A DNA stretch of 64,000 nucleotides from Sphingobium abikonense NBRC 16140 (GTDB lineage Bacteria; Pseudomonadota; Alphaproteobacteria; Sphingomonadales; Sphingomonadaceae): positions 224,069 to 288,068 of the forward strand of contig NZ_BCYT01000006.1 in the NCBI RefSeq assembly GCF_001598335.1, read 5' to 3'. The notes beneath the pieces are model-generated. The model saw only the letters and a list, made by a program, of their open reading frames with translations. It was not told where the DNA came from and did not search any database. Below, in pieces: positions 16,303-25,554 of this stretch. Numbering within the stretch: the stretch's first letter is position 1; the number at the start of each line of letters is the position of its first letter. The position numbers were made by a program, and so were the translations under genes.

Positions 16303-16375
16303 ACATTGGTATTATCAGTTTACGACATGATGCAACCAAATTAAATCCAATTGCCCTGGATCGCCTATTTGGTAT
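16303..16375. promoter_or_regulatory. Divergent murQ/nag control region with TTGGTAT half-sites
   Basis: Two TTGGTAT elements (16306-16312, 16369-16375) and a reverse-oriented ACCAAAT (16335-16341), which pairs with ATTTGGT (16367-16373), lie in the 114-bp divergent gap. ATTGGTATTATCA at 16305 resembles the operators bound by NagR/DasR-type UTRA regulators. The second element is only 10 nt from the deaminase start. Assignment to the local GntR protein is inference. Confidence 0.45.
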
Positions 16376-16384
16376 GGTGGCCGT

Positions 16385-17440
16385 ATGACCGATCACTCCA
16401 ACGCAATCGGGACGTTGATGGCGCGTGAAACCGCGCAGGCGCCCGACCGCTGTGCGCAGCAACTGGCGCGCAATGCCGACCTGATGCGGGAGGCGGGCGC
16501 AAGATTGCGGAAACTGGCTCCGCCCTTTGCGGCAACGCTGGCGCGCGGCAGTTCGGACCATGCCGCCGCCTTCGCCAAAGTACTGCTGGAAACGCGGGCG
16601 GGCATCCCGACCCTGAGCCATGCCCCGTCGATCGGGTCGCTCTATGGCGCGACGTCCGCGCATTTCCGGGACGTGCCGCTGATCGCCATTTCGCAGTCGG
16701 GCCGCAGCCCAGACCTGATCGCGGCGGCGCGCGATGCCAAACGCCAGGGCGCGCTGCTGATCGCGATCGTCAACGATGCCGAAGCGCCATTGGCGCAGCT
16801 CGCCGATATCTGCATCCCGATCCATGCCGGGCCGGAAACCAGCGTGGCCGCGACCAAGAGCTTCATTGCGACGCTGGTGGCGCTGACGCATCTGGTGACG
16901 GAATGGAGCGGCGATAAGGCGCTGCTCGACGCGCTGCCGGCGATCGGCCCGACCTTGCAGGATGCCCTGGCGGCCGACTGGACCGGCGCGGTGCCGTTGT
17001 TCAAGGACGCGCGGGCGATGCTGGTGCTGGGACGCGGGCTGACGCTGCCGATCGCGGGAGAGGCGGCGTTGAAACTCAAGGAAACGTCGCGCGTGCATGC
17101 GGAAGCCTTCAGCATCGCGGAGGTGGCGCACGGCCCGATGACGCTGATCGGGGAGGGCGATCCGGTGCTGGCGTTCGGGCCAGTGGATGTGGCGCGCGAA
17201 GGGCTGCACGACCGATTGGCGGATTTTCGCGCACGCGGGGCGAAGGTCATCGCGGCAGGGCTGGACGAGGATATGGCCGGCGCGACGCTGGCGCTGCCCG
17301 GCGTGGCGACGGACCATCCCGTGCTCGCCGCCATCGCGCAGGTGCAGAGCTTCTACGGGCTGGCCAATGCGCTGGCGCTGGCGCGGGGCCTTGATCCCGA
17401 CCAGCCGCCGCATCTGGCCAAGGTGACGCGGACGCTATGA
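16385..17440 (+). CDS. SIS-domain glucosamine-6-phosphate deaminase (NagB-II type)
   Basis: The 351-residue protein has two SIS domains and no glutaminase domain, so it is the isomerase half of a GlmS-like enzyme. Landmarks are ARGSSDHAA, ISQSGRSPDL, GPETSVAATKSF and EVAHGPM. In nag clusters of proteobacteria such proteins replace classical NagB and convert GlcN-6-P to fructose-6-P plus ammonia. It is followed by nagA with a 4-nt overlap (ATGA), and GGTGG precedes its ATG. Together with NagA it would finish GlcNAc-6-P breakdown into glycolysis. Confidence 0.88.
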   Translation: MTDHSNAIGTLMARETAQAPDRCAQQLARNADLMREAGARLRKLAPPFAATLARGSSDHAAAFAKVLLETRAGIPTLSHAPSIGSLYGATSAHFRDVPLIAISQSGRSPDLIAAARDAKRQGALLIAIVNDAEAPLAQLADICIPIHAGPETSVAATKSFIATLVALTHLVTEWSGDKALLDALPAIGPTLQDALAADWTGAVPLFKDARAMLVLGRGLTLPIAGEAALKLKETSRVHAEAFSIAEVAHGPMTLIGEGDPVLAFGPVDVAREGLHDRLADFRARGAKVIAAGLDEDMAGATLALPGVATDHPVLAAIAQVQSFYGLANALALARGLDPDQPPHLAKVTRTL

Positions 17441-18588
17441 GCGTTACCGCCCTTGTCGGCGCGGAAATCGTGCAGCCGCATGGCATCGCGCAGGATCATG
17501 CGCTGCTGATAGAGGGCGCGCATATCGTCGATGTGGTGCCGAGGAACGCGCTGCCGTCTGGTTGCGGGGAGATCGAGCTGCAGGACGGGTGGTTGCTGCC
17601 CGGCTTCATCGATACGCAGGTCAATGGCGGCGGGGACGTGCTGCTCAACGATCGTCCCGATGTCGAGGGCATCCGCGCGATCGCCCAGGCGCATCGGCGC
17701 TTTGGCACCACCGGCATGATGCCGACATTGATCAGCGATGATGCGGACGTCGTCGACGCCGCCATGGCCGCTGGCGAGGCGGCGATCGCGCAATCGGTGC
17801 CGGGCATATGGGGCGTACATGTCGAGGGGCCGCACCTGAACCCCGGCAAGAAAGGCATTCATGATGCGGCCAAGTTCACGCCGATCGATGCCGTCGTGCT
17901 GGAACGATACACGCGACCGACGGGTGGACGGCGCATCGTGACGCTGGCGCCCGAACTTGCGCCACCCGGCGCGATTCGGGCATTGGCGAAAGCTGGGGTG
18001 ATCGTCGCCGCCGGCCATAGCCTGGCAAATTATGACCAGACGGTTATGGCTTTGGGGGAGGGGCTGGCCGGCTTTACCCATTTGTTCAACGCGATGACGC
18101 AGATGGGTAGCCGGGAGCCCGGCATGGTTGCCGCCGCTTTGTTGGATCGGAACAGTTATTTCGGGCTGATCGTCGATGGCCTGCATGTCCATCCGGCCGC
18201 CTTGCGCGTGGCGCTGGCGGCGCGGGGGTTGGACGGCGCGATGCTGGTGACGGACGCCATGCCGCCCGTTGGCGGCACGCAAGGGCGCTTTTCTCTGATG
18301 GGGCAGGATATTCATGTGGTCGACGGCACCTGCCGAGGCCCGGACGGCACGCTGGCCGGATCGGCGCTTAGCATGGCGCAGGCCCTTCGCAATGCGATGG
18401 ACATGTTGGGCTGCTCCATGGTGGAGGCGTCCCGCATGGCGAGCGGCAATCCCGCGCGCTTCCTGCGGATCGAGCGGCAGACCGGAGCCATCCTGCCCGG
18501 ATTGCGCGCCGATCTGGTGCATCTGAACGCGCAGCGGCGGGTGCGCCGGACCTGGATTGCCGGCGCGATCAGCGAGGAAGGCGAGTGA
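17437..18588 (+). CDS. nagA: N-acetylglucosamine-6-phosphate deacetylase
   Basis: NagA removes the acetyl group from GlcNAc-6-P in the cytoplasm. The 383-residue amidohydrolase shows the NagA pattern: PGFIDTQVNGGGDVLLND, the metal-binding HVEGPHLNP, AAGHSLANYDQ, GFTHLFNAMTQM and the catalytic VTDAMPP. The N-terminal HxH metal pair of other amidohydrolases is replaced by the Q-V-N-G form normal for NagA. It overlaps the deaminase gene before it and the dehydrogenase gene after it by 4 nt each, so translation is probably coupled. Confidence 0.94.
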   Translation: MSVTALVGAEIVQPHGIAQDHALLIEGAHIVDVVPRNALPSGCGEIELQDGWLLPGFIDTQVNGGGDVLLNDRPDVEGIRAIAQAHRRFGTTGMMPTLISDDADVVDAAMAAGEAAIAQSVPGIWGVHVEGPHLNPGKKGIHDAAKFTPIDAVVLERYTRPTGGRRIVTLAPELAPPGAIRALAKAGVIVAAGHSLANYDQTVMALGEGLAGFTHLFNAMTQMGSREPGMVAAALLDRNSYFGLIVDGLHVHPAALRVALAARGLDGAMLVTDAMPPVGGTQGRFSLMGQDIHVVDGTCRGPDGTLAGSALSMAQALRNAMDMLGCSMVEASRMASGNPARFLRIERQTGAILPGLRADLVHLNAQRRVRRTWIAGAISEEGE

Positions 18589-20285
18589 GCGATCTGCTGC
18601 CCAGGTTGCGGGCCATTGTCGGGCATCGCCATGTCCTGACCGGCGACCGCCAGACGGCGCGCTATCGGGCGGGATACCGCACCGGATCAGGCGCGGCTTT
18701 GGCGGTGGTGCGGCCGGGGAGCCTGGTCGAGCTATGGCGGGTCGCGAAGGCCTGCGTCGCGGCGGATGTGTCGATCATCATGCAGGCGGCCAATACCGGG
18801 CTGACCGGCGGATCGACCCCCGATGGCGACGATTATCCCGGTGGCTGCGTCATCATCAGCACGACGCGGATCGCGGCGCTGCACCTGATCGACGGTGGCC
18901 GGCAAGCCATCTGCCTTCCCGGCACGACCCTGCATGCGCTGGAACAGGCGCTGGCACCCCTGGGGCGCGAGCCGCATTCGGTGATCGGATCATCCTGTTT
19001 CGGTGCGTCGGTAGTGGGAGGCATCTGCAACAATAGCGGCGGATCGCTGGTGCAGCGTGGCCCTGCTTTCACGCAACTGAGCCTCCATGCGGTCGTGCGT
19101 GCCGATGGGGCGCTGGACCTCGTCAATCATCTGGGCGTGGCGCTGGGCGATGATCCCGAAACCATTTTGCGACGCCTGGATGCGGGCGATTTCGACGCGT
19201 CCGATGTCGAGGATGCGGCGGATCGCTGGGCGCATGACCATGATTATGCCGCCCATGTGCGCGACATCGACAGCGCCAGCCCCGCGCGCTTCAATGCTGA
19301 CGCCCGGCGGCTGTTCGAGGCGTCGGGCAGCGCGGGCAAGGCGATCGTCTTTGCCGTTCGAGTCGACAGCTTTCCCAAGGAGGAAGACGCGGTCACTTTC
19401 TATATCGGCACCAATGATCCGGCGCGGCTGACGCGGCTGCGTCGCACGATATTGCGTGATTTTACGGCCCTCCCCATCGCCGGCGAATATATGCATCGCG
19501 ATGCGTTCGATATTGCCGACCGCTATGGCAAGGACATGTTCGTCGCGATCGAGCGCTTGGGCACCGCGCGCCTGCCCCGGTTATTCGCCGCCAAGGCGTG
19601 GGTAGACGCCTTGCCCTTCGTCAGGCCGGGGGCGAGCGACCGGATGATGCAGCGGGCGGGCCGCCTACTCCCCGATCATTTGCCGCCCCAAATGCGGCGC
19701 TTTCGCGATCGTTTCGCCCATCATCTGCTACTGAAAATGCCTGCAAGCGGGGTGAGCGAGGCGCGCGCCTTGCTGAGCGCCGACTGCACAGGGGACGAGG
19801 CCGATCATTTTGAATGCACACCGCAGCTGGCGGCCAAGGCCTTTCTGCATCGTTTCGTCGCGGCGGGGGCGGCCGTGCGCTATCGCGCGGTGCATCGGCG
19901 AACGGTGGCCGATATCGTGGCGCTGGACATCGCGCTGCCGCGCAACGCTAGCGAATGGCAGGAAATCCTGCCGCCCGACCTGGCAGAGCAATGTGTCCAC
20001 AGCCTCTATTACGGCCATTTCTTTTGCCACGTCTTTCATCAGGATTATATCGTGCGCGCCGGGGTCGATCCGCTGGCGTTCGAACATCATATCTGGGCGC
20101 TGCTGGACGCGCGGGGCGCGGAATATCCGGCGGAACATAATGTCGGGCATCTGTATCGCGCCAAGCCCGCGCTGGAGCATTTCTACCGCCGTATCGATCC
20201 GCGTAACCAGTGCAATCCGGGCCTTGGCCAGACCAGCCGAGAGCGATATTGGGGCGAGCAGCAGAAGGAGGCGGCGCGTCCATGA
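18585..20285 (+). CDS. dld: Respiratory D-lactate dehydrogenase (FAD, membrane-associated)
   Basis: The protein (566 residues) oxidises D-lactate to pyruvate and passes electrons to quinone. The FAD-binding part has QAANTGLTGGSTP and GGICNNSGGSLVQRGPAF. The C-terminal half is the Dld-specific membrane-binding domain (HHLLLKMPASG, VDPLAFEHHIWALLDARGAEYPAEHN split over two motifs, then RNQCNPG). It starts with GTG in a GTGA overlap with nagA (18585-18588), and the kinase overlaps its stop by 4 nt. Its place inside an amino-sugar operon is unusual, but MurQ across the promoter makes D-lactate. It is therefore probably dedicated to that by-product. Confidence 0.92.
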   Translation: MSDLLPRLRAIVGHRHVLTGDRQTARYRAGYRTGSGAALAVVRPGSLVELWRVAKACVAADVSIIMQAANTGLTGGSTPDGDDYPGGCVIISTTRIAALHLIDGGRQAICLPGTTLHALEQALAPLGREPHSVIGSSCFGASVVGGICNNSGGSLVQRGPAFTQLSLHAVVRADGALDLVNHLGVALGDDPETILRRLDAGDFDASDVEDAADRWAHDHDYAAHVRDIDSASPARFNADARRLFEASGSAGKAIVFAVRVDSFPKEEDAVTFYIGTNDPARLTRLRRTILRDFTALPIAGEYMHRDAFDIADRYGKDMFVAIERLGTARLPRLFAAKAWVDALPFVRPGASDRMMQRAGRLLPDHLPPQMRRFRDRFAHHLLLKMPASGVSEARALLSADCTGDEADHFECTPQLAAKAFLHRFVAAGAAVRYRAVHRRTVADIVALDIALPRNASEWQEILPPDLAEQCVHSLYYGHFFCHVFHQDYIVRAGVDPLAFEHHIWALLDARGAEYPAEHNVGHLYRAKPALEHFYRRIDPRNQCNPGLGQTSRERYWGEQQKEAARP

Positions 20286-21151
20286 CCTATTATCTGGGAA
20301 TAGACGCTGGCGGCAGCCATTGCCGCGTGCGTTTGGTGCGTAGCGATGGTGTAGTGATCGGCACCGGTCACGGTGGCGCTGCCAATGCGCGGATCGGCCT
20401 CGACGCGCTTTACGACAGGTTGCGCGATGTATGCGACCAGGCCGTGGCGCAAGCGGGTCTCGGCACCGATGAGGTCGCGACGATCCGCGCGGGCATGGGG
20501 ATAGCGGGCATATCGCGGCCCGGCGTGCGCGACGCGTTGGAAGGCTTTGCCTTTCCCTTCGCATCGGTGGCCTATGAAACCGACGCCTTTATCGCCAATC
20601 TGGGCGCGCATGGCGGGCGGGATGGAGCCATCCTGATCCTGGGGACGGGCAGCATCGCGCAGGTGCGGGCGAAGGGGCGGGATTTCACCATCGGGGGCTA
20701 TGGCTTTCCGATTTCGGACGAGGGCAGCGGCGCGGCTTTGGGGCTGAGCGCGATGCGCCACGCGCTGCGCGCGCTCGATGGGCGGACACAGGCGACGCCG
20801 CTCAGCCGCGCCGTGACGCAGCGGTTCGACCATGACACCGCGCGCGCCATCGCGTGGATGGATGCGGCCAGCCCCAAGGATTATGGCAGTTTCGCGCCGC
20901 TGGTCATGGACCATGCCGAAGCCGATGACGCGATCGCCCGGTCGATCGTCGAGGATGCGGTCCAGCATATCGAGCGGTTCATCGAGACGATCTTCGAACG
21001 GGGTGCGGAGCGGTGCGCGTTGCTGGGCGGGCTGGCCCCGCGCATGCAGCCATGGTTGCGGGCGCGGACCGTCGCGAGCCTCAGCCCGGCAGCGGGCGAT
21101 GCCCTGGACGGCGCGCTGTTCCTTGCGGGTTATCGCGCCAACGGACGCTGA
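20282..21151 (+). CDS. BadF/BadG-type N-acetylglucosamine (or N-acetylmuramic acid) kinase
   Basis: The ATG at 20282, inside the ATGA overlap with dld, gives a 289-residue ASKHA-fold kinase beginning YYLGIDAGGSHCRVRLV (phosphate-1 loop). ILGTGSIAQVRA (phosphate-2) and YGFPISDEGSGAALGL follow. An upstream in-frame ATG at 20210 lies within dld and is not needed. This family includes GlcNAc kinases and the clostridial MurNAc/GlcNAc kinase MurK. The only other amino-sugar enzymes here need 6-phosphates, so this is the only visible entry point for free GlcNAc and possibly MurNAc. Which sugar it prefers is undetermined. Confidence 0.85.
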   Translation: MTYYLGIDAGGSHCRVRLVRSDGVVIGTGHGGAANARIGLDALYDRLRDVCDQAVAQAGLGTDEVATIRAGMGIAGISRPGVRDALEGFAFPFASVAYETDAFIANLGAHGGRDGAILILGTGSIAQVRAKGRDFTIGGYGFPISDEGSGAALGLSAMRHALRALDGRTQATPLSRAVTQRFDHDTARAIAWMDAASPKDYGSFAPLVMDHAEADDAIARSIVEDAVQHIERFIETIFERGAERCALLGGLAPRMQPWLRARTVASLSPAAGDALDGALFLAGYRANGR

Positions 21152-21163
21152 AGGTTCGACCCG

Positions 21164-21799
21164 CTATTCCGCGTCCGGCTGGCATTCGGGCGCGGCATCG
21201 GCGAAGGCTGGCAGGGCCAGGCAGGCGCGTTCGATGTCCAGCAGCCGGGGCCAGCGCAAATCGGCGCCGAAGCGGCGGGCATTGACCAGTTGCGGCACGA
21301 GGAACAGGTCCGCCAGCGTGACTTGCGACCCGAAGCAATAGGGACCGGGTTGATCCGCGATCATGGCAGCGCAGGCGTCAAGCCCATCCTCTATCACGGT
21401 GGCCGCCCAGAGTTTGACCGCGGCATTGTCCAGGCCCGCGTCACGCAGGCGATCAAGGATGCGCAGATTCTGGATCGGATGAATGTCGCAGGCGATCACC
21501 TGCGCGAAGGCGCGAACCTTGGCGCGCAGGATCGGGTCTGAGGGCAGGAGCGGGGGATTGGGTTGACGCTCGTCCAGATAGTCGCAGATCGCAAGGCTCT
21601 GCGTCAGCACCGCGCCGTCGATTTCCAGCGCAGGGACCATGGCCTGCGGGTTGAGCGCGCGATAGGCCGGGGCTTTCTGCTCGCCCTTGCGCAAATGATG
21701 CGATTGCTGGCGATAGGGCAGGCCCTTGAGATTAAGGGCAATGCGCACGCGATAGCTGGCGGTCGACCGGTAATAGCCGTGGAGAAGAATGTCACTCAT
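21164..21799 (-). CDS. maiA: Maleylacetoacetate isomerase (zeta-class glutathione S-transferase)
   Basis: The 211-residue protein has an N-terminal thioredoxin-like domain with YRSTASYRVRIALNLKGLPY and an all-helical C-terminal domain, matching zeta GSTs. These isomerise maleylacetoacetate to fumarylacetoacetate in tyrosine breakdown with glutathione. The active-site motif SSCSxR of eukaryotic members reads STASYR; Ala in place of Cys is common in bacteria and the Ser remains. No other tyrosine-degradation gene is in the window. It is the last gene on the minus strand after an esterase gene (108-nt gap), so it may be a separate unit or a read-through passenger. Confidence 0.87.
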   Translation of the reverse strand: MSDILLHGYYRSTASYRVRIALNLKGLPYRQQSHHLRKGEQKAPAYRALNPQAMVPALEIDGAVLTQSLAICDYLDERQPNPPLLPSDPILRAKVRAFAQVIACDIHPIQNLRILDRLRDAGLDNAAVKLWAATVIEDGLDACAAMIADQPGPYCFGSQVTLADLFLVPQLVNARRFGADLRWPRLLDIERACLALPAFADAAPECQPDAE

Positions 21800-21907
21800 G
21801 CGCGCTGCGGATCATAGCTGGGTCTCCAATCAGGCGGGGTGGCGGGACCAGCCCGACCATCCCATCCTTGTCGCAGCGTCAGCGACGTTGTTCAACCCGC
21901 CACCCCG

Positions 21908-22885
21908 TCAGCCCTTGGGCGTCAGCCAGCCATGCATGTCCATCCAGCGGGTGAAGGCGTCGAACCAGCCGGTGCTGGTCGTGGACTTCTGATACATGCC
22001 AAAGCCATGGCCGCCCTGCTCATAAAGATGGAATTCCACGGGCTTTCCGGCCTTTTTCCAGCTGTCGATGAGGCCAAAACCGCCATTGGCGAAGAAGGGA
22101 TCGTCGGCGGCCAGCGCGACGAACATCGGCGGGGCATCGGCGGGCACGGTGACGGGAGAGAGCGGACCGTAAATGTCGCCGATGAAGGCCGGTTTTGCGT
22201 CCTGGCCCTTGAGCGCGGTTGCCAGTGTCAGCATCGCGCCGGCCGAGAAGCCGACCATGCCGATGCGTTGCGGGTCGACATGCCATTCAGCCGCGCGACT
22301 ACGGATGAGGGCGAAGGCGGCGCGGGCGTCAGCAATTTGTGGCGCGATGTCCTCCATCGCGCGTTCCGGGTCCATCCGGGGCCGGCGGGCGACGCCCGAG
22401 AACATCTCGGCCATGGAGCGCTCGAAAGCGGGCATGTCGGCCGGCGTCTGGTTCAGGCGATATTTAAGGACGAAGGCCGCGACCCCCTTGGCCGCCAGCG
22501 CGCGCGCGACGTCCCAGCCCTCATTTTCCATCGACAGCGTGCGAAAGCCGCCGCCGGGCGTCACCACGACGGCCGTGCCATTGGCCTTGGCAGGGTCCGG
22601 CAGGAAGGGGGTGAGCGTCGCTTCGGTCACATTGCGGGCAAAGACGCTGCCATATTGGCTGTGCCAGCTTTCCTTGTTCGTGGCGCCGGGCAACGGGCCG
22701 GTGTTGAGGGGAATGGCGTCAGGCTGCGCGGGAATCGCGATCGGCGTCATCTTGTCGTCCTGCGCCCATGCGGACGGGACGGCGATGACGGGCGGGAGCG
22801 CCACGATCCCCAGCGCGATGGCCGGCAAGGCGGCGCGCCGGAGCGGATGCCGCGACAGGCGGGAAATCCATGACTTAGATGACAT
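21908..22885 (-). CDS. Exported alpha/beta-hydrolase esterase (carbohydrate-esterase-like)
   Basis: The protein (325 residues) has a long signal peptide (to about SAWAQ, residue 41) and an alpha/beta-hydrolase core. The oxyanion segment is VVTPGGGFRTL, the nucleophile elbow is GFSAG (Ser214), the acid is probably in ALAADDPFF and the catalytic His is in GGHGFGMY. It starts 50 nt after the GH3 gene on the same strand, so the two probably form an operon. Such enzymes often deacetylate or de-feruloylate plant hemicellulose, which suits the locus. The linkage cleaved cannot be read from the sequence. Confidence 0.82.
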   Translation of the reverse strand: MSSKSWISRLSRHPLRRAALPAIALGIVALPPVIAVPSAWAQDDKMTPIAIPAQPDAIPLNTGPLPGATNKESWHSQYGSVFARNVTEATLTPFLPDPAKANGTAVVVTPGGGFRTLSMENEGWDVARALAAKGVAAFVLKYRLNQTPADMPAFERSMAEMFSGVARRPRMDPERAMEDIAPQIADARAAFALIRSRAAEWHVDPQRIGMVGFSAGAMLTLATALKGQDAKPAFIGDIYGPLSPVTVPADAPPMFVALAADDPFFANGGFGLIDSWKKAGKPVEFHLYEQGGHGFGMYQKSTTSTGWFDAFTRWMDMHGWLTPKG

Positions 22886-22935
22886 ATCTCACTCTCCCTT
22901 TCGATCCGGCCGATTGGCGGCCGCTTATGTCTTTC

Positions 22936-25554
22936 CTATTTCGGCAAGGGCATGGCCGTGCCGATGGTGTAGCGCGCGTGCTCGACGGGCGCCTGCGTAC
23001 CTGGCTGGCCGCCGCCGACGCTGAGGTCATAGTCGCCCGGGATCAGCATGCGATCGCCCGCCATGGTGACAAAGCTCATGTCGCGGGGCGACAAGGTGAA
23101 GGACAGCGTGCGGCTTTCGCCGGGTTTGAGCGTCAGCCGCTGGAATCCCCGAAGTGCGGTGCGCGGCGCGCCGTCAAAGGCGGGCGGGGTGATATAGAGC
23201 TGCGCGACTTCGTCGCCCGGCCGCTGACCGACATTGGTGATCCGGGTCGTGACGCGAAGCCCCTTTTCCACCGCGCCATCGACGGGTTCGACGACAAGCG
23301 GCGCATAGGCGAAGCGCGTGTAGCTGAGGCCGTGGCCGAATGGATAGACCGGCGCGCCCTTGAAATAGCGATAGGTGCGGCCTTCCATGCTGTAGTCGTT
23401 GAACGGCGGCAGATCATCGACGCTGTGATAGAAGGTCAGCGGCAGTCGGCCGCCCGGATCGGCCTTGCCCGACAGGATGTTGGCGATGGCAAGGCCGCCC
23501 GACTGGCCGGGATACCAGGCCTCCAATATGGCGGCGGCATTGTCCTTCGCCCAGCCAAGGTCGATCGCGCTGCCATTCATCGTTACCAGGATCAGCGGCT
23601 TGCCGGTCGCTTTCGCCTTTTCCAGGAACATACGCTGATCCGCGGGAAGGGCGAGTGTCGTGCGGTCGCCGCCTTCGAAGCCATCGACCTTGACGGGCAT
23701 TTCCTCCCCTTCCAGGTCGGAGGTGAGGCCCATGACCGCAATGATGACGTCGGCATCCTGCGCGCCCGAGGCAAGATCGCCGTCGAGATCGTCGGTGACG
23801 CGCTTCCAGAAGATGGCGGGTGCGGCCGCGACGCCGCTCTGCCCCTCCAGACGGATAGGATAGCGCTCGCCCTTCGTCAGCCGCACATCGACCAGTTTCA
23901 GCGGTTCCGCCCAGCGCGAAAAGTCGGTGGCGGAAACGATCGGCTGCCCCTTGCGGGAAACCTGCCCTTTCACCCCGGTCAGCGCCAGACGGTAGAGGCC
24001 GGTTTCCGGCGGGACGAGATAGCCGGTCCAGATGACCTTGTGGTCATCGGCGACCTGGCGATATTGCGATGCACGCGACACAATGCTGTCTTCGGTGCGC
24101 ACCAGGGCAGGCTTGTCCGTATAGCGGTCGCCATCGACGCGGTTATAATATTCCGCGCGAATGCCCGGTCGGCCATCGGGCGTGCGAAGCGCCGTGCCGG
24201 GGACTGGATCGCCATCCGTGATGGAGGGTGAAAAGGGGATCAGTGTGACGGTCGCATCCGGCATCGCCTGCCGTAACCCGTCCGCTACCGAGACAGGCGG
24301 AGCGCTTCGCGTCGAGCTGTAATTGCCGCGCAGGACGCGGGTTGCGTCGGCCAGCGGCCCCGCCAGTGCGATCCGGACGCCGGGCTTCAGAGGAAGCGCG
24401 CCCTCATTTTTGAGCAGCACGAGGCTTTTGACCGCAGCGTCGAGCGCCAGCGCGCTGTGCGCCTGCGTGCCGATCGTCGACACGGGCGTGCTGTTGGGTT
24501 TGCGGGCGGAAAGGCCCGGCAGGTCGCCATTGCGCAGGCGGGCGGAGAACAGGCGGACCAGCGCGCTGTCTATGTCGCCGATGCTGATATGGTTGGCCGC
24601 CAGAGCGTCCCTGTAACGATCGCCTAGCCCCGCCTGACCCGACAAAGTGGCATTGTTGCATTCGCTGTCGACGCCGCGCCGCAGAGCGACGGATACGCCG
24701 GTCGCAGGGCTGGGCGCGTATTTGTGATGGGCATAGATATCCACCACGGCATCGCAGTCGGACACGACATAGCCCTTGAAACCCCAGGCATCGCGCAGAT
24801 AGTCGGTAAGGAGCATCGTGCTGCCACAGGCCGGTTCGCCATCGACGCGATTATAGGCGCACATGATCGAACCGGCCCTGGCTTCGACGATGGCGGCGCG
24901 AAAGGCCGGTAGGTAGGTGTCTTCCAGATCGCGCTTGGTCGCGAAAATATTGTCAGTGTGGCGGCTGGGTTCCGGCCCGGAATGAACCGCGAAATGTTTG
25001 GGCGTGGCGACGACGTCGGGCAGATCGGGATAGTCGCCCTGTATCCCCTGGATGAAGGCAACGCCCATGCGCGCGGTCAGATAGGGATCTTCGCCATAGG
25101 TTTCCTGGCCACGACCCCAACGCGGATCGCGAAAGATGTTGATATTGGGCGACCAGGTATCAAGCCCGGTGCCGATGCGACCCAAATGGCCGGTCTGGCG
25201 GCCCAGCGTGTGCAGCGCCCGCACTTCGGTGCTGATGACGGACGCAACCGCATGGACCAGGGGCGCATCGAAGGTGGCGGCAAGGCCGATAGGTTCGGGG
25301 AAATTGGTGGTCGGCACTGGGCCGATCGCACCATGGAGCGATTCCGTCCACCAATTATAGGCCGGTATGCCAAGGCGCGGAATGGCGGGCGCGGTGTTGA
25401 GTAACTGCTCGGTTTTTTCCTGAAGGGTGAGTTGGCGGACGATGGCACGCGCCTTGTCGTCGGCTTGCGCCCAGGCATCCGTTTCGGGTGCACCCCATGC
25501 AGTCGAGCATGGCGCGGCGGCAATGGCGATCGTGATGGCGAGCCTGCGCTTCAT
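22936..25554 (-). CDS. GH3 beta-glucosidase/beta-xylosidase with inserted PA14 domain
   Basis: This exported enzyme (872 residues, signal peptide about 1-21) removes single sugars from beta-linked oligosaccharides. The first GH3 domain contains WSPNINIFRDPRWGRGQET, KHFAVHSGPE and the nucleophile motif VVSDCD (Asp266). A PA14 module (about 455-585) interrupts the second domain, as in many GH3 enzymes. GSAIDLGWAK and WYPGQSGG belong to the second domain, and a fibronectin-III-like domain closes the protein (about 745-850). The start ATG lies 104 nt from a LacI-type operator-like site at 25658. Beta-xylosidase and beta-glucosidase activities are both common in this subgroup, so specificity is open. 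Confidence 0.9.
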   Translation of the reverse strand: MKRRLAITIAIAAAPCSTAWGAPETDAWAQADDKARAIVRQLTLQEKTEQLLNTAPAIPRLGIPAYNWWTESLHGAIGPVPTTNFPEPIGLAATFDAPLVHAVASVISTEVRALHTLGRQTGHLGRIGTGLDTWSPNINIFRDPRWGRGQETYGEDPYLTARMGVAFIQGIQGDYPDLPDVVATPKHFAVHSGPEPSRHTDNIFATKRDLEDTYLPAFRAAIVEARAGSIMCAYNRVDGEPACGSTMLLTDYLRDAWGFKGYVVSDCDAVVDIYAHHKYAPSPATGVSVALRRGVDSECNNATLSGQAGLGDRYRDALAANHISIGDIDSALVRLFSARLRNGDLPGLSARKPNSTPVSTIGTQAHSALALDAAVKSLVLLKNEGALPLKPGVRIALAGPLADATRVLRGNYSSTRSAPPVSVADGLRQAMPDATVTLIPFSPSITDGDPVPGTALRTPDGRPGIRAEYYNRVDGDRYTDKPALVRTEDSIVSRASQYRQVADDHKVIWTGYLVPPETGLYRLALTGVKGQVSRKGQPIVSATDFSRWAEPLKLVDVRLTKGERYPIRLEGQSGVAAAPAIFWKRVTDDLDGDLASGAQDADVIIAVMGLTSDLEGEEMPVKVDGFEGGDRTTLALPADQRMFLEKAKATGKPLILVTMNGSAIDLGWAKDNAAAILEAWYPGQSGGLAIANILSGKADPGGRLPLTFYHSVDDLPPFNDYSMEGRTYRYFKGAPVYPFGHGLSYTRFAYAPLVVEPVDGAVEKGLRVTTRITNVGQRPGDEVAQLYITPPAFDGAPRTALRGFQRLTLKPGESRTLSFTLSPRDMSFVTMAGDRMLIPGDYDLSVGGGQPGTQAPVEHARYTIGTAMPLPK

